Positions 1 through 7,990 are shown, numbered from the stretch's first letter. The stretch: 64,000 nt of DNA from Flavobacterium johnsoniae (GCF_030388325.1 NZ_CP103794.1:2914001-2978000), one strand, 5' to 3'. Notes: a model not told the origin generated them from the letters alone. Numbers and translations are program-made.

Positions 1-525
1 GTTACGTATTTAGTTACGACAGATTTGGCAGCCAGAGGTTTGGATATTCCAGAAATGAAACACGTTATTCATTATCATTTGCCTTTAAAAGAAGACGAGT
101 TTACACATAGAAACGGTCGTACAGCGCGTATGCAGGCGACTGGAACGGCGTATATTATCATTCACGAAAGTGAAAAACAATTAGACTACATTGATTACGA
201 AATGAAAGTTTTGGATGTCGAAGGAAAAGTTTCGCTTCCAAATCCGCCTCAATTTCAAACTATTTATATCAGTGGCGGAAAGAAAACTAAACTGAATAAA
301 TTTGATATTGTCGGTTTCTTTTCTCAAAAAGGAAAACTAGAAAAAGACGATTTGGGATTGATTGAAGTAAAAGATTTCGTTTCGTTTGCAGCAGTAAAAT
401 TCAATAAAGTTAAAGATTTGCTGAAAAATGTAAGAGATGAAAAGATGAAAGGCAAAAAGTTTAAAATTGAAGTTGCGCGTAACGTGATTAAAAAAGTAGA
501 AGAGGAGAAGAAAGGGAAATATTGA
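1..525 (+). CDS. DEAD-box RNA helicase, DbpA-like, C-terminal part
   Basis: The reading frame is open from base 1, so this is the 3' part of a gene that begins before the window. Helicase motif V (TDLAARGLDIP) lies near residue 7 and motif VI (HRNGRTAR) near residue 36, which places it in the second RecA domain. The last 80 or so residues match the style of the DbpA RNA-binding domain (pattern around DIVGFFSQKG and GLIEVKDFVSFAAV), which in DbpA recognises 23S rRNA during 50S assembly. The tail is lysine-rich. Role in ribosome assembly is inferred from the family; the helicase family call itself is firm. Confidence 0.88.
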   Translation, partial: VTYLVTTDLAARGLDIPEMKHVIHYHLPLKEDEFTHRNGRTARMQATGTAYIIIHESEKQLDYIDYEMKVLDVEGKVSLPNPPQFQTIYISGGKKTKLNKFDIVGFFSQKGKLEKDDLGLIEVKDFVSFAAVKFNKVKDLLKNVRDEKMKGKKFKIEVARNVIKKVEEEKKGKY

Positions 526-745
526 TTTTAGATAATTTAGAAGAAAGAGGCAAGAGGCAAGATTCTAGCACAAAGATTAGAATTTAAATCTGACTTTTAT
601 AGGTTTATCTTTTTGTTTTTCAATGTTTTAAGAAGTTGTAACTAACTTTTACAATTTTATGTTAAAAAAATAATGGTTTGATAGGTGTTTTTTCAATATT
701 TCTATGTTTTTTTGCTATAGTAAAATTGTAAACCCCAAATTCATT

Positions 746-1195
746 ATGAAAAACATTATTACCATTGCTGCTTTGTTCTTTAGCTTTATTTCGTTTGCAC
801 AAATCAAAGTTCTTGAAACTGTTCCTGTTGAAAAATTAGGAAAAGTAAACAACAATTACATTCAAAAAATTGGAGACGAATACACAGTGTATTACACTAC
901 TATTCTAACTGATGATGATGATTCTTCTAATTTGAGAAAATTTTCATTCAAAAACCTTAATAATGATTACAATAACCTATACAACATCATTATGGGAGGT
1001 TTTACAGCAACACCTTTGTACGATATCAAATTAGAATTACCTAACAATTACATTTGGTTGCACTACACAGGAAACGTTGTTCCAGATAAAGCTACAGTTC
1101 AATTTATGGTTTCTAGCAAAGAAAGAGACGCTGCTACAAACAATGTTTCTGAGCCTTTAGTAAAAGATCAAATCAGTAAATTATTTCAGAAATAA
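746..1195 (+). CDS. Secreted protein of unknown function
   Basis: I do not recognise this family. The start is placed at 746 because a clean Sec signal peptide (MKNIITIAALFFSFISFAQ) begins there; an upstream in-frame start at 704 would put 14 unrelated residues in front of it. The mature protein is about 130 residues, probably periplasmic or surface located, with an acidic stretch (DDDDSS) near residue 60 and no cysteines. It is followed closely by a good hairpin terminator, so it seems to be a single-gene transcript. Confidence 0.75.
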   Translation: MKNIITIAALFFSFISFAQIKVLETVPVEKLGKVNNNYIQKIGDEYTVYYTTILTDDDDSSNLRKFSFKNLNNDYNNLYNIIMGGFTATPLYDIKLELPNNYIWLHYTGNVVPDKATVQFMVSSKERDAATNNVSEPLVKDQISKLFQK

Positions 1196-1216
1196 TTTTC
1201 TTTAAACAATATATTT

Positions 1217-1250
1217 AAAAGCCTGTTCAGTTTTATGAACGGGCTTTTTT
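1217..1250 (+). terminator. Intrinsic terminator of the secreted protein gene
   Basis: A 10-bp stem (AAGCCTGTTC with GAACGGGCTT, one G-T pair) closes a short loop and is followed by a run of T. It begins about 20 bases after the stop codon at 1195. Confidence 0.85.
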
Positions 1251-1252
1251 GT

Positions 1253-1275
1253 TTCAAGTCTCAGGTTTCAAGTTT
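1253..1275. repeat. Short TTTCAAGTTTCAGG-type interspersed repeat
   Basis: A degenerate run of the 7-bp unit TTTCAAG/TTTCAGG. Related copies lie at 4568-4607, 52495-52586 and 54185-54211, always between genes. Confidence 0.55.
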
Positions 1276-1292
1276 ATAAACTTACCTTCAAT

Positions 1293-1410
1293 TTTAACGC
1301 AAAACACGCTAAGTTTTTTTTATTTTAAAGGCTTTGTAAAAGCGGAAAGTTCGCAAAGCTTTGTAATAAAACTTTGCGAACTTTGAGTTAATAATTGCGG
1401 CTTTGCGGTA
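1293..1410. repeat. CGCAAAGTTCGCAAAG-type inverted repeat
   Basis: A hairpin with 13-bp perfect arms (AAAGTTCGCAAAG at 1346-1358, complement at 1372-1384) sits in a gap rich in CGCAAAG words. A second copy of the same family is at 56579-56696. Both sit directly next to a CTTAG-type tandem repeat, so the two repeat families may travel together. Confidence 0.65.
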
Positions 1411-1420
1411 AAACTAAAAA

Positions 1421-1456
1421 TCTTAGAATCTTAGCAACTTAGAACCTTAGCGTCTT
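1421..1456. repeat. CTTAGAAT-type tandem repeat (copy 1)
   Basis: Four to five degenerate copies of an 8-bp unit (CTTAGAAT, CTTAGCAA, CTTAGAAC, CTTAGCGT). It ends just before the minus-strand stop codon of the PhnA-like gene at 1460. Other copies are at 2676-2722, 3490-3592, 22172-22207 and 56698-56733. Confidence 0.75.
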
Positions 1457-1459
1457 TTT

Positions 1460-2038
1460 TTATATCTTCTTAACATATTGCGTAATAATCACAATCTGTT
1501 GTCCATCAACTTTTCCTTCTATATATTCGGCATTTTCGTGATCTAGACGAATGTTTCTAACTGCAGTTCCTTGTTTAGCAACCATGCTAGAACCTTTTAC
1601 TTTAAGATCTTTAATTAAAACTACAGAATCTCCGTGTTGTAGTACTACGCCGTTACTGTCACGGTGAACTAATTTATTTTCGTCTTCTTCGCCTTCTCCA
1701 GTTGCTTTTGCCCATTCTAGCGTATCTTCATCCAAATACATCATGTCTAGTAATTCTTGTGGCCAGCCAGCTGAACGTAAACGGCTTAACATTCTCCACG
1801 CTACAACTTGTACAGGAATATTTTCATTCCACATACTGTCGTTAAGGCATCTCCAGTGATTTAAATCGACGTTGTCTGGATTTTCGATTTGGTCAATACA
1901 AGTGTTACAGGCTAATATAGCTTCATCAATTCCGCCTTTTTTGGTTGGAAGAACTTGATAAACTTTTAAATTTTCTTCAGCTCCACAAAGTTCACATTTA
2001 GATCCGCTTCGTTTGCTTAATTCTCTTTCGATGCTCAT
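1460..2038 (-). CDS. PhnA domain protein with N-terminal zinc ribbon
   Basis: 192 residues. The N-terminus has two CxxC pairs (CELC near residue 15, CNTC near 44), a zinc-ribbon-like fold. The C-terminal 70 residues carry the PhnA domain pattern (DSNG, LQHGDSVVLIKDLKVKGSS, KQGT, KVDGQQIVIITQYVKK). The name comes from E. coli PhnA (YjdM), which sits near the phosphonate genes but is not part of C-P lyase, so phosphonate use should not be inferred. The middle 80 residues are longer than in E. coli. It is a single gene here with no phosphonate genes nearby. Actual function unknown. Confidence 0.85.
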   Translation of the reverse strand: MSIERELSKRSGSKCELCGAEENLKVYQVLPTKKGGIDEAILACNTCIDQIENPDNVDLNHWRCLNDSMWNENIPVQVVAWRMLSRLRSAGWPQELLDMMYLDEDTLEWAKATGEGEEDENKLVHRDSNGVVLQHGDSVVLIKDLKVKGSSMVAKQGTAVRNIRLDHENAEYIEGKVDGQQIVIITQYVKKI

Positions 2039-2107
2039 TATTTATTGTTTGTTTTAAAAATGCGAAATTACTTATAATTTGCTTCGCTGGCAAGTTTTTC
2101 TGTTTTA

Positions 2108-2180
2108 GTCATTGCGAGGAATTAAGCAATCTCATTTGCTAGATTTACTATAGTGTGTTTGCTTCGTTCCTCGCAATGAC
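2108..2180. repeat. GTCATTGCGAGGAA inverted repeat
   Basis: Arms of 21 bp (2108-2128 and 2160-2180) match with two mismatches around a 31-base loop. The sequence GTCATTGCGAGGAA is a type of intergenic palindrome seen in many bacterial genomes. It lies in the gap between coaD and the PhnA-like gene. Confidence 0.8.
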
Positions 2181-2210
2181 TTCAAGAGCTTGGATTATTT
2201 TCAATAGATT

Positions 2211-2669
2211 TTATTTCTTCACTCGAACCGCATTCGGAACCAGCATTTCATATTCGCCACCATGACGCAATACATCGCGCACAATGCTTGAACTGATGAA
2301 AGATGTACTTGCAGCAGTCAATAAGAAAACAGTTTCTATTTTCGAAAGTTTTCTATTGGTGTGAGCAATTGCTTTTTCAAATTCGAAATCCGCTGGATTA
2401 CGAAGTCCTCTAAGAATAAAATTAGCTTTTAATTTTTTTGCTAAATCTATTGTTAAGCCTTCATAGGTGATAACCGAAATCTTTGGTTCGTTTTTAAATG
2501 TTTCTTCAATAAAACGTTTTCGTTCTTCTAAAGAAAACATGTATTTTTTTTCGGCATTAACACCAATTGCAATTACAATTTCATCAAATAAAGGAAGTCC
2601 TCTTTTGATAATATCTTCGTGTCCAAGTGTAATTGGGTCAAATGATCCTGGGAATATTGCTTTTCGCAT
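2211..2669 (-). CDS. coaD: Phosphopantetheine adenylyltransferase
   Basis: Transfers AMP from ATP to 4'-phosphopantetheine, giving dephospho-CoA, the penultimate step of coenzyme A synthesis in the cytosol. The 152 residues show the nucleotidyltransferase signature PGSFDPITLGH at residues 7-17 (TxGH motif), LRGLRNPADFEFE near 87-99, and the second nucleotide-binding motif ISSSIVR near residue 125. Length is normal for the family. It is the last gene of a minus-strand set ddl, DUF421, coaD; the gap before it holds a CTTAG-type tandem repeat. Confidence 0.97.
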   Translation of the reverse strand: MRKAIFPGSFDPITLGHEDIIKRGLPLFDEIVIAIGVNAEKKYMFSLEERKRFIEETFKNEPKISVITYEGLTIDLAKKLKANFILRGLRNPADFEFEKAIAHTNRKLSKIETVFLLTAASTSFISSSIVRDVLRHGGEYEMLVPNAVRVKK

Positions 2670-2675
2670 TTCTTT

Positions 2676-2722
2676 AAGTTTCTAAGGTTCTAAGGTTCTG
2701 AGATGCTAAGATTCTAAGTTTT
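2676..2722. repeat. CTTAGAAT-type tandem repeat (copy 2)
   Basis: Reads TTCTAAGG TTCTAAGG TTCTGAGA TGCTAAGA TTCTAAGT on the plus strand, about five 8-bp units, just upstream of coaD. Confidence 0.75.
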
Positions 2723-2792
2723 ATTAGGATTGTGTTGAATCTTATTTTTTCTTTTTGTGAATTTGAAATTCTCTTTTTTGAAATTTTATACT

Positions 2793-3485
2793 TTATGTTA
2801 TTCTTTTTGTGTTAATTGCTTCAACCCATTCGTCTTTTTTGCATACCTTACAATTTGCTGTTCCTGCTTTTTGTTCTTGAGTGTGCCCACAGAAACTACA
2901 GGAATAAATGCCATCAGACGGAATGAATTTGCTTTTTGCGTAGAATAAAGAAGGTAAAATAGGTAATCCGTATCCAACATCTTTGTCTTCGTAATAAAAA
3001 ACGCTTATTTCTCCACTGGTTTCAATAAACGCGTGTTTTACTTGACCTAAATGTTCTATTGATTTGATACGCAATTCTGCGAAAAACTCGTCTTGCGCCA
3101 GACTTTCTTTTTTGAAAGTTGAAACAGAGAATTTTCCGTCATTAATCAAGCACTCCGTTTTTCCTTCAATAAATTCTTCAAACTTTTTGCTTTTTCCTGT
3201 CAACCAAGTTACCGAACGGTATAAAATAATAATTACAGTAAATACAATTGCGGCCGGAACTATTCCGACATCTTCATAAAACATTGGGTCGCCAGCGGCA
3301 GAACCTAATGCGATAATAATTACGGTTTCAAAGATTGATAATTGTTTTACACCTCTTTTCCCTGCTAATTTTAAAGTTAGCAACAAAATGATAAACATTA
3401 CCGTTGAACGAAATATTACTTCAAAAATAAAAGCTTCTGGCAAGCTGTTAAAAAATAATCTATCCCACTCAAATATTTCTTTCAT
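2793..3485 (-). CDS. DUF421 (YetF-type) membrane protein with C-terminal zinc ribbon
   Basis: 230 residues. The first 90 residues hold about three membrane segments (around 17-40, 45-65, 70-90), followed by a DUF421-type cytoplasmic domain containing the G(K/R)xxxLIxxGK-like stretch GKTECLINDGKFS. The last 40 residues add a four-cysteine knot (CSFCGH and CKVC), likely a rubredoxin-like zinc site, which is an extension beyond the basic YetF layout. Function of the family is poorly known. It lies between ddl and coaD on the same strand, separated from both by tandem repeats, so co-transcription is uncertain. Confidence 0.85.
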   Translation of the reverse strand: MKEIFEWDRLFFNSLPEAFIFEVIFRSTVMFIILLLTLKLAGKRGVKQLSIFETVIIIALGSAAGDPMFYEDVGIVPAAIVFTVIIILYRSVTWLTGKSKKFEEFIEGKTECLINDGKFSVSTFKKESLAQDEFFAELRIKSIEHLGQVKHAFIETSGEISVFYYEDKDVGYGLPILPSLFYAKSKFIPSDGIYSCSFCGHTQEQKAGTANCKVCKKDEWVEAINTKRIT

Positions 3486-3489
3486 TTTT

Positions 3490-3592
3490 TTAAGGTGCTA
3501 AGGTTCTGAGATTCTAAGTTACTAAGTTTTCTGCCTTAAAAAACAAAAAGTGCTAAAATCTTAGAATCTTAGCACCTTAGTATCTTAGTAAC
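3490..3592. repeat. CTTAGAAT-type tandem repeat, both orientations (copy 3)
   Basis: The left half reads as AAGGTGCTAAGGTTCTGAG-type units and the right half as CTTAGAATCTTAGCACCTTAG-type units, so the two halves can pair into a long imperfect hairpin. It runs up to the stop codon of ddl at 3592 and could act as a terminator or mRNA end-stabiliser for ddl. Confidence 0.75.
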
Positions 3593-4563
3593 TATGCCAA
3601 AGCTAACTCAATAGCATTTGTAAATAAATCTTCTAGCGAAATTCCGGCTGCTTTTGCTTGCTGCGGAATCAAACTTTCTGTTGTTAAACCTGGAATTGTG
3701 TTCATTTCCAACATATACGGTTCGTCGTTTACAATAATGAATTCGCTTCTTGAGAAACCTTTCATTTTTAAAACTTCGTAAGCGCGTTTTGCAGTTTCTC
3801 CCACTTTTTGAGTCAATTCGTCAGAGATTCTTGCTGGCGTTATTTCTTGCGATTTTCCTTCGTATTTGGCTTCGTAATCAAAGAAATCATTGTCTGAAAC
3901 AATTTCTGTGATTGGTAAAACTTTAATTTCTCCTTTATAATTGATTACACCAACAGAAACTTCAGTTCCGTCAAGGAAACTTTCAATAATGATTTCGTTA
4001 TCTTCTTTGTAAGCGACTTCAATTGCTATTGGAAGTTCTGCTTCCGTTTTTACTTTTGAAATTCCGAAACTTGAACCCGCTTTATTTGGTTTTACGAAAC
4101 AAGGAAGTCCAACTTTTTTAACGATTTCAGCTGTATTGATTTCGTCTCCTTTATTCAAATAATAAGAAATAGCGGTTTTGATTCCGTATGGTTTTAAAAC
4201 CGATAATAAATCTCTTTTGTTGAATGTTAATGCAGATTGGTAATAATCGCAAGAAGATTGTGGCAATCCGATTAATTCAAAATATGCTTGCATTAATCCA
4301 TCTTCACCTGGAGTTCCGTGAATCGCGTTGAAAACACAGTCAAATGTGATTTTTTCGCCGTTTACAGTTACAGAAAAATCATTTCTGTCTATTGGAAATT
4401 CAGCATCATTTTGGTCTACATAAACCCATTTCTCCTTAAAAATATGAATTCTGAATCCGTTGTATTTTGTTTTGTCAAGATATTGGTAAACGACATTTCC
4501 GCTGATTAGAGAAATTTTGTATTCGCTAGAATAGCCGCCCATGATGATGGCAATGTTTTTCAT
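3592..4563 (-). CDS. ddl: D-alanine--D-alanine ligase
   Basis: ATP-dependent joining of two D-alanines for the peptidoglycan stem peptide, in the cytosol. 323 residues, normal for Ddl. The N-terminus has the GGYSSEYKISLISG stretch (residues 8-21), then FNAIHGTPGEDG near 82-93, the ATP-grasp region with PCFVKPNKAGSSFGI near 155-170, and the C-terminal metal and substrate site FIIVNDEPYMLEMNTIPGLT near 275-294. It is divergent from the PASTA/RluD pair. Next to its start is a 330-base gap holding interspersed repeats. Confidence 0.97.
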   Translation of the reverse strand: MKNIAIIMGGYSSEYKISLISGNVVYQYLDKTKYNGFRIHIFKEKWVYVDQNDAEFPIDRNDFSVTVNGEKITFDCVFNAIHGTPGEDGLMQAYFELIGLPQSSCDYYQSALTFNKRDLLSVLKPYGIKTAISYYLNKGDEINTAEIVKKVGLPCFVKPNKAGSSFGISKVKTEAELPIAIEVAYKEDNEIIIESFLDGTEVSVGVINYKGEIKVLPITEIVSDNDFFDYEAKYEGKSQEITPARISDELTQKVGETAKRAYEVLKMKGFSRSEFIIVNDEPYMLEMNTIPGLTTESLIPQQAKAAGISLEDLFTNAIELALA

Positions 4564-4567
4564 GTTT

Positions 4568-4607
4568 TTGTTTCAGGTTTTAATTTGTTTCAAGTTTCAG
4601 GTTTTAT
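4568..4607. repeat. TTTCAAGTTTCAGG-type interspersed repeat
   Basis: GTTTCAGG, then TTTCAAG and TTTCAGG units lie directly upstream of the ddl start codon. Same family as at 1253-1275 and 52495-52586. Confidence 0.6.
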
Positions 4608-4673
4608 CGTAAATCTGTTTTGAAACTTTATTTGATATGATTTTTTAATAAATAACGTTCTTATGAAACCGAG

Positions 4674-4780
4674 TGCCCTAGCCCCGATAGAGCCGGTATC
4701 TCCCGATTTAGAAAAACAAGGCTTTTTAGCCGTAGTTTTTGTTTATCAGGAATATAGGCGAAAGCGGGAAATAGCTCCTG
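4674..4780 (+). repeat. CCTAGCCCCGATAGA...AGCGGGAAATAGC element (copy A)
   Basis: A non-coding element of about 105 bases that starts with CCCTAGCCCCGATAGAGCCGG and ends with AAGCGGGAAATAGCTCCTGA. It shares both ends with the minus-strand element at 44601-44788, while the middle differs. It fills most of the 334-base gap between ddl and the PASTA gene, where I see no gene. I recall similar sequences between genes in other flavobacteria, but cannot search here. Confidence 0.7.
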
Positions 4781-4869
4781 AAAATTATCCTTAGTCTTTA
4801 CTCAGGATGACAATCTCGAGACTTTCATGTTTTAAACAAAATTATCATTTTTTTTGAAACGAAATACTT

Positions 4870-4877
4870 TATCTTTG
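4870..4877 (+). promoter_or_regulatory. Bacteroidota -7 element (TATCTTTG) for the PASTA/RluD pair
   Basis: A perfect TAnnTTTG lies 20 bases upstream of the start codon at 4898. No well-spaced -33 TTG is evident; the nearest TTTG is only 13 bases upstream. Confidence 0.6.
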
Positions 4878-4897
4878 TCGCTATTAAAAATAAATTT

Positions 4898-5518
4898 ATG
4901 AGTTTACGTCAGTATTTAACAAGTCGAGTTTTTTTCTTGCAATTGCTTGCGGCCGCAGCTATTATCGCGGTTATTGGTTACTTATTTATGCATTGGTTAA
5001 CTTTTACAACAGATCACGGACACGAGATTGCTGTTCCGAATTTGTCTAAATTGACCGAGGAACAAGTGGAAAATAAATTAGACGAACTGGATTTAGATTA
5101 TGTTCTTTTAGACAGTGTTGATTACAGAAGTGAATTTCCAAAATATAGTGTCGTAGAGCAAGATCCGCTTCCTGGAACTATGGTAAAAGTGGGTAGAAAA
5201 ATTTATATTAAGATTAATGCTTCGGGCTTTTCTTCTGTGAAAATTCCTGATTTAATCGAAAAAACATATCGTGAAGCTGTGCCAACTTTAAAAGCTTTAG
5301 GTTTAGAACTTGGAACGATTACTTATATTCCGAATCTTGGAAAAGATATGGTCTTGGAAATGCGTCTAAAAGGCAGAAATTTAAAAGTAGGAGATCGTGT
5401 GCTTAAAGCGTCTAAAATTGATTTAGTTTTAGGTGACGGAAAAGCAAGTTATGTTGATGAAAGCCAGGCAGACAGTACAGCTGCTGCGCCTGCAGAAACC
5501 CCAAATGATGAACAATAA
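4898..5518 (+). CDS. PASTA domain membrane protein
   Basis: 206 residues: a short cytoplasmic N-terminus, one membrane helix (about 10-33), then two clear PASTA-type repeats outside the membrane (about 40-108, beginning VPNLSKLTEEQ, and 110-182, beginning VKIPDLIEKT). PASTA domains in other proteins bind muropeptides or beta-lactams, but there is no kinase or penicillin-binding domain attached, so the role here is unknown. Its 3' end overlaps the start of the pseudouridine synthase gene, so the two are translationally linked. Divergent from ddl, a cell-wall gene, which fits a wall-related role by context only. Confidence 0.88.
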   Translation: MSLRQYLTSRVFFLQLLAAAAIIAVIGYLFMHWLTFTTDHGHEIAVPNLSKLTEEQVENKLDELDLDYVLLDSVDYRSEFPKYSVVEQDPLPGTMVKVGRKIYIKINASGFSSVKIPDLIEKTYREAVPTLKALGLELGTITYIPNLGKDMVLEMRLKGRNLKVGDRVLKASKIDLVLGDGKASYVDESQADSTAAAPAETPNDEQ

Positions 5519-6551
5519 TATTGAAGAAAATTTAGATCTGGAAGACGAATTATTCGAACATTACAGATTTGAAGTCCCAAAAGGTCAAGCGTTTTTACGT
5601 ATTGACAAATATTTAATGTATTTGATTCCGAATGCCACTAGAAATAAAATTCAGAACGCGGCAACAAACGGAAATATCTTTGTTAATGATATTCCTGTAA
5701 AATCAAATTACAAAGTAAAACCTTTTGATGTAATAACTGTAATGTTGTCGCATCCACCGTTTGAAAATCATATTCTTCCTGAAGATATTCCGTTGAATAT
5801 TGTTTATGAAGATGATGCTCTTTTACTGATTAATAAAGAGCCTGGAATGGTTGTGCATCCAGGTCACGGAAATTATACAGGAACTCTTGTAAATGCTTTG
5901 GCACATCATTTTGATAATTTGCCAATGAACAGCAGCGAACGCCCAGGTTTGGTTCACCGAATTGATAAAGATACTTCTGGACTTTTGGTTGTAGCCAAAA
6001 CAGAAGCTGCAATGACGCATTTAGCAAAACAATTTGAAGCGAAAACTACCGAACGTGAATATATTGCTTTGGTATGGGGAAATGTTGTTGCTGAAAGCGG
6101 AACAATTGAAGGAAATCTAGCAAGACACTTGAAAGACCGCATGCAAATGGCTGTTTTTGATGATCCTGAAATTGGTAAACCTGCCATTACACATTATAAA
6201 GTTTTGGAACGTTTTGGTTATGTGACTCTTATTTCTTGTAAACTAGAAACAGGAAGAACGCACCAGATTCGTGCGCACATGAAACATATCGGACATCCAT
6301 TATTTAATGATGAACGTTACGGCGGACATTTGATTCTAAAAGGAACGACTTTTACAAAATACAAACAGTTTATTGAAAATTGTTTTAAAGCTTTACCTCG
6401 TCAGGCGTTGCATGCAAAAACGCTTGGATTTATTCATCCAAATACTGGTGAATTAATGCGTTTTGATACTGAATTACCGCAAGATTTTCAGGATTGTATC
6501 GAGAAATGGCGTAATTATGTGAAATCGCACAATGTTGAAGATGAGGAATAA
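5505..6551 (+). CDS. rluD: RluD-family 23S rRNA pseudouridine synthase
   Basis: Converts uridines of 23S rRNA to pseudouridine. An S4 RNA-binding domain (about residues 25-85) precedes the catalytic domain with the motif HRIDKDTSGLL; the catalytic aspartate is D154. Further on, GRTHQIRAHM is the second family signature. The start is put at 5505 (or the adjacent ATG at 5508), inside the last codons of the PASTA gene; the longer frame back to 5433 would overlap that gene by 86 bases and adds non-family residues. A TruD/RluB role is excluded by the motif; exact target (1911/1915/1917) is inferred. Confidence 0.92.
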   Translation: MMNNNIEENLDLEDELFEHYRFEVPKGQAFLRIDKYLMYLIPNATRNKIQNAATNGNIFVNDIPVKSNYKVKPFDVITVMLSHPPFENHILPEDIPLNIVYEDDALLLINKEPGMVVHPGHGNYTGTLVNALAHHFDNLPMNSSERPGLVHRIDKDTSGLLVVAKTEAAMTHLAKQFEAKTTEREYIALVWGNVVAESGTIEGNLARHLKDRMQMAVFDDPEIGKPAITHYKVLERFGYVTLISCKLETGRTHQIRAHMKHIGHPLFNDERYGGHLILKGTTFTKYKQFIENCFKALPRQALHAKTLGFIHPNTGELMRFDTELPQDFQDCIEKWRNYVKSHNVEDEE

Positions 6552-6591
6552 TTAGATAATTTGTCAATTATAAAATTAGATAATTTTTTTG

Positions 6592-6650
6592 AACACAAAT
6601 TCCACTAATTTGCACAGATTAATTTCGTGTAAATTAGTGGAATTCGTGTT
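6592..6650. terminator. Bidirectional hairpin between convergent genes
   Basis: 20-bp arms (6592-6611 and 6631-6650) match with one mismatch, with the core AATTCCACTAATTT. A T-run follows on neither side perfectly, but the position between convergent rluD and the ABC gene suggests a shared terminator. The core looks like another interspersed palindrome. Confidence 0.65.
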
Positions 6651-7892
6651 TTAATTTAATTCTGAATGGTATTTTATTTTACCGATTGAACCAGTTTCTG
6701 ACGGTAAAAGTTCAAAAACAGAAGTAGGAGCGAGGCCTTGTTCAATTCGGTGTGAAACATAAACAATACTCACATTTGTTTCCTGTTTTATTGTATTAAT
6801 TAATTGAATAACCAAATCTACATTTTCGTCATCTAAACCTTCAACTGGTTCGTCTAAAATTAATAATGGCGGATGTTTTAAAACAGCGCGAACGATTAAT
6901 GCAACTCTTTGTTGTCCGATAGAAAGATCAATGAAACGTTTTTTACGTAAATGTGCCATTTCTATCACTTCGAGCCATTGTGTTACAATATTTTTTTGAT
7001 GTGTTGACGGTTCTGTATAAAGTCCGATTTGGTCAAAGAATCCCGAAAGAATCATTTGTTCAAGAGTGTGACCTTTTTGGAATAAATCGGTCATAGAAGT
7101 AGTAAAAATTCCGATTTGTTTTTTAATTTCCCAAACACTTTCTCCAGTTCCTTTTTTTCTTCCGAATAAAAATAAATTCTGTCCAAAACCTTTTGGATTA
7201 TCGCCCGTAATCAAAGATAAAATTGTACTTTTTCCAGAACCATTTGGACCGATTAATTGCCAGAATTCGCCTTGTTTGATTGTCCAAGAAATGTTGTTAA
7301 GGATTTTTCGTTCTTCATAACTTACCGAAACATCATCTAATTTTATTAATACACTTTCGTGAAAATTATGTGGTTCTACAGCTTTTGGAATTGATGCTGT
7401 ATTTAAAGTTTTAAAATAGTTTTCGGTTTTTACAAATGGATGCAATTCAAAAGTATTGTCTTTGATTAAAGCTTTATTTGGAACAAAATCTAATACATCA
7501 ACAGTACGATTTAAAAGCTGAATAATAGCAATATCATTTGTCAAATCTTTTAAAGAATCGGCAAGAACAACTCTTGAAGGCTGATCTAAATGGTCAAACG
7601 GATTATCAAAAATGATGAAATCTGGTTTTTGATCAATACAATATTTTAAAAACTCTTTTTTGCGTTCTCCCGAAGAAAAAGTTCTCAGTTGTCTGTTAGA
7701 AGTTGTTGATGCTTCAACGCTATCATATTGAAATTCTTTTTCGATAAATTTCTCGATTGAAATATCTGAGAATAAAATTCCTTTTTGATTATTAAAAAGA
7801 GCTAATTCTCCTTTTGCTTCTCCGTTTAATATATTTTCTATAAAAGCCTTTTTATTTACCTGATTTGATAAAAGTATGTCCCAGTGTTGCAT
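6651..7892 (-). CDS. Tandem ABC ATPase, ModF-like, first half degenerate
   Basis: 413 residues with two ABC halves and no membrane segment. The C-terminal half is complete: Walker A GPNGSGKS at residues 215-222, signature LSIGQQR, Walker B LLILDEP, switch histidine in YVSHR. The N-terminal half keeps a signature-like FSSGERK (72-78) and a Walker-B-like DFIIFDNP (91-98) but has no Walker A in the first 40 residues. The layout recalls ModF (PhrA) and similar soluble tandem ATPases. No permease or binding-protein gene is nearby, so a transport role is not supported. Could instead be a regulatory or translation-related ABC protein. Confidence 0.85.
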   Translation of the reverse strand: MQHWDILLSNQVNKKAFIENILNGEAKGELALFNNQKGILFSDISIEKFIEKEFQYDSVEASTTSNRQLRTFSSGERKKEFLKYCIDQKPDFIIFDNPFDHLDQPSRVVLADSLKDLTNDIAIIQLLNRTVDVLDFVPNKALIKDNTFELHPFVKTENYFKTLNTASIPKAVEPHNFHESVLIKLDDVSVSYEERKILNNISWTIKQGEFWQLIGPNGSGKSTILSLITGDNPKGFGQNLFLFGRKKGTGESVWEIKKQIGIFTTSMTDLFQKGHTLEQMILSGFFDQIGLYTEPSTHQKNIVTQWLEVIEMAHLRKKRFIDLSIGQQRVALIVRAVLKHPPLLILDEPVEGLDDENVDLVIQLINTIKQETNVSIVYVSHRIEQGLAPTSVFELLPSETGSIGKIKYHSELN

Positions 7893-7918
7893 TGTATTCT
7901 TAAAATTTTGACTTTTTA

Positions 7919-7973
7919 GCCACAGATTATGAGGATTAAAAAGATTAATATTTGAATCTATTTAATCTGTGGC
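7919..7973. repeat. GCCACAGATTA inverted repeat (copy 1)
   Basis: 11-bp arms (7919-7929, 7963-7973) around a loop rich in GGATTAAAAAGATTAA. Same family as 48959-49033. It lies between the sulfurtransferase stop and the ABC gene start. Confidence 0.75.
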
Positions 7974-7990
7974 CAAATATAATTTTTATT

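Noticed and set aside
704..745. Longer N-terminus for the secreted protein
   Set aside because: A clean signal peptide starts at 746 and the extra residues do not belong to it.
1421..1456. CRISPR-like array from CTTAG tandem units
   Set aside because: The period is 8 bases without spacers, and no cas genes are present.
1460..2038. Phosphonate metabolism from the PhnA name
   Set aside because: PhnA-type proteins are not part of C-P lyase and no such genes are nearby.
5433..5504. RluD-type gene beginning inside the PASTA gene
   Set aside because: This would overlap the PASTA gene by 86 bases; an ATG pair at 5505/5508 gives a normal length and the usual overlap.
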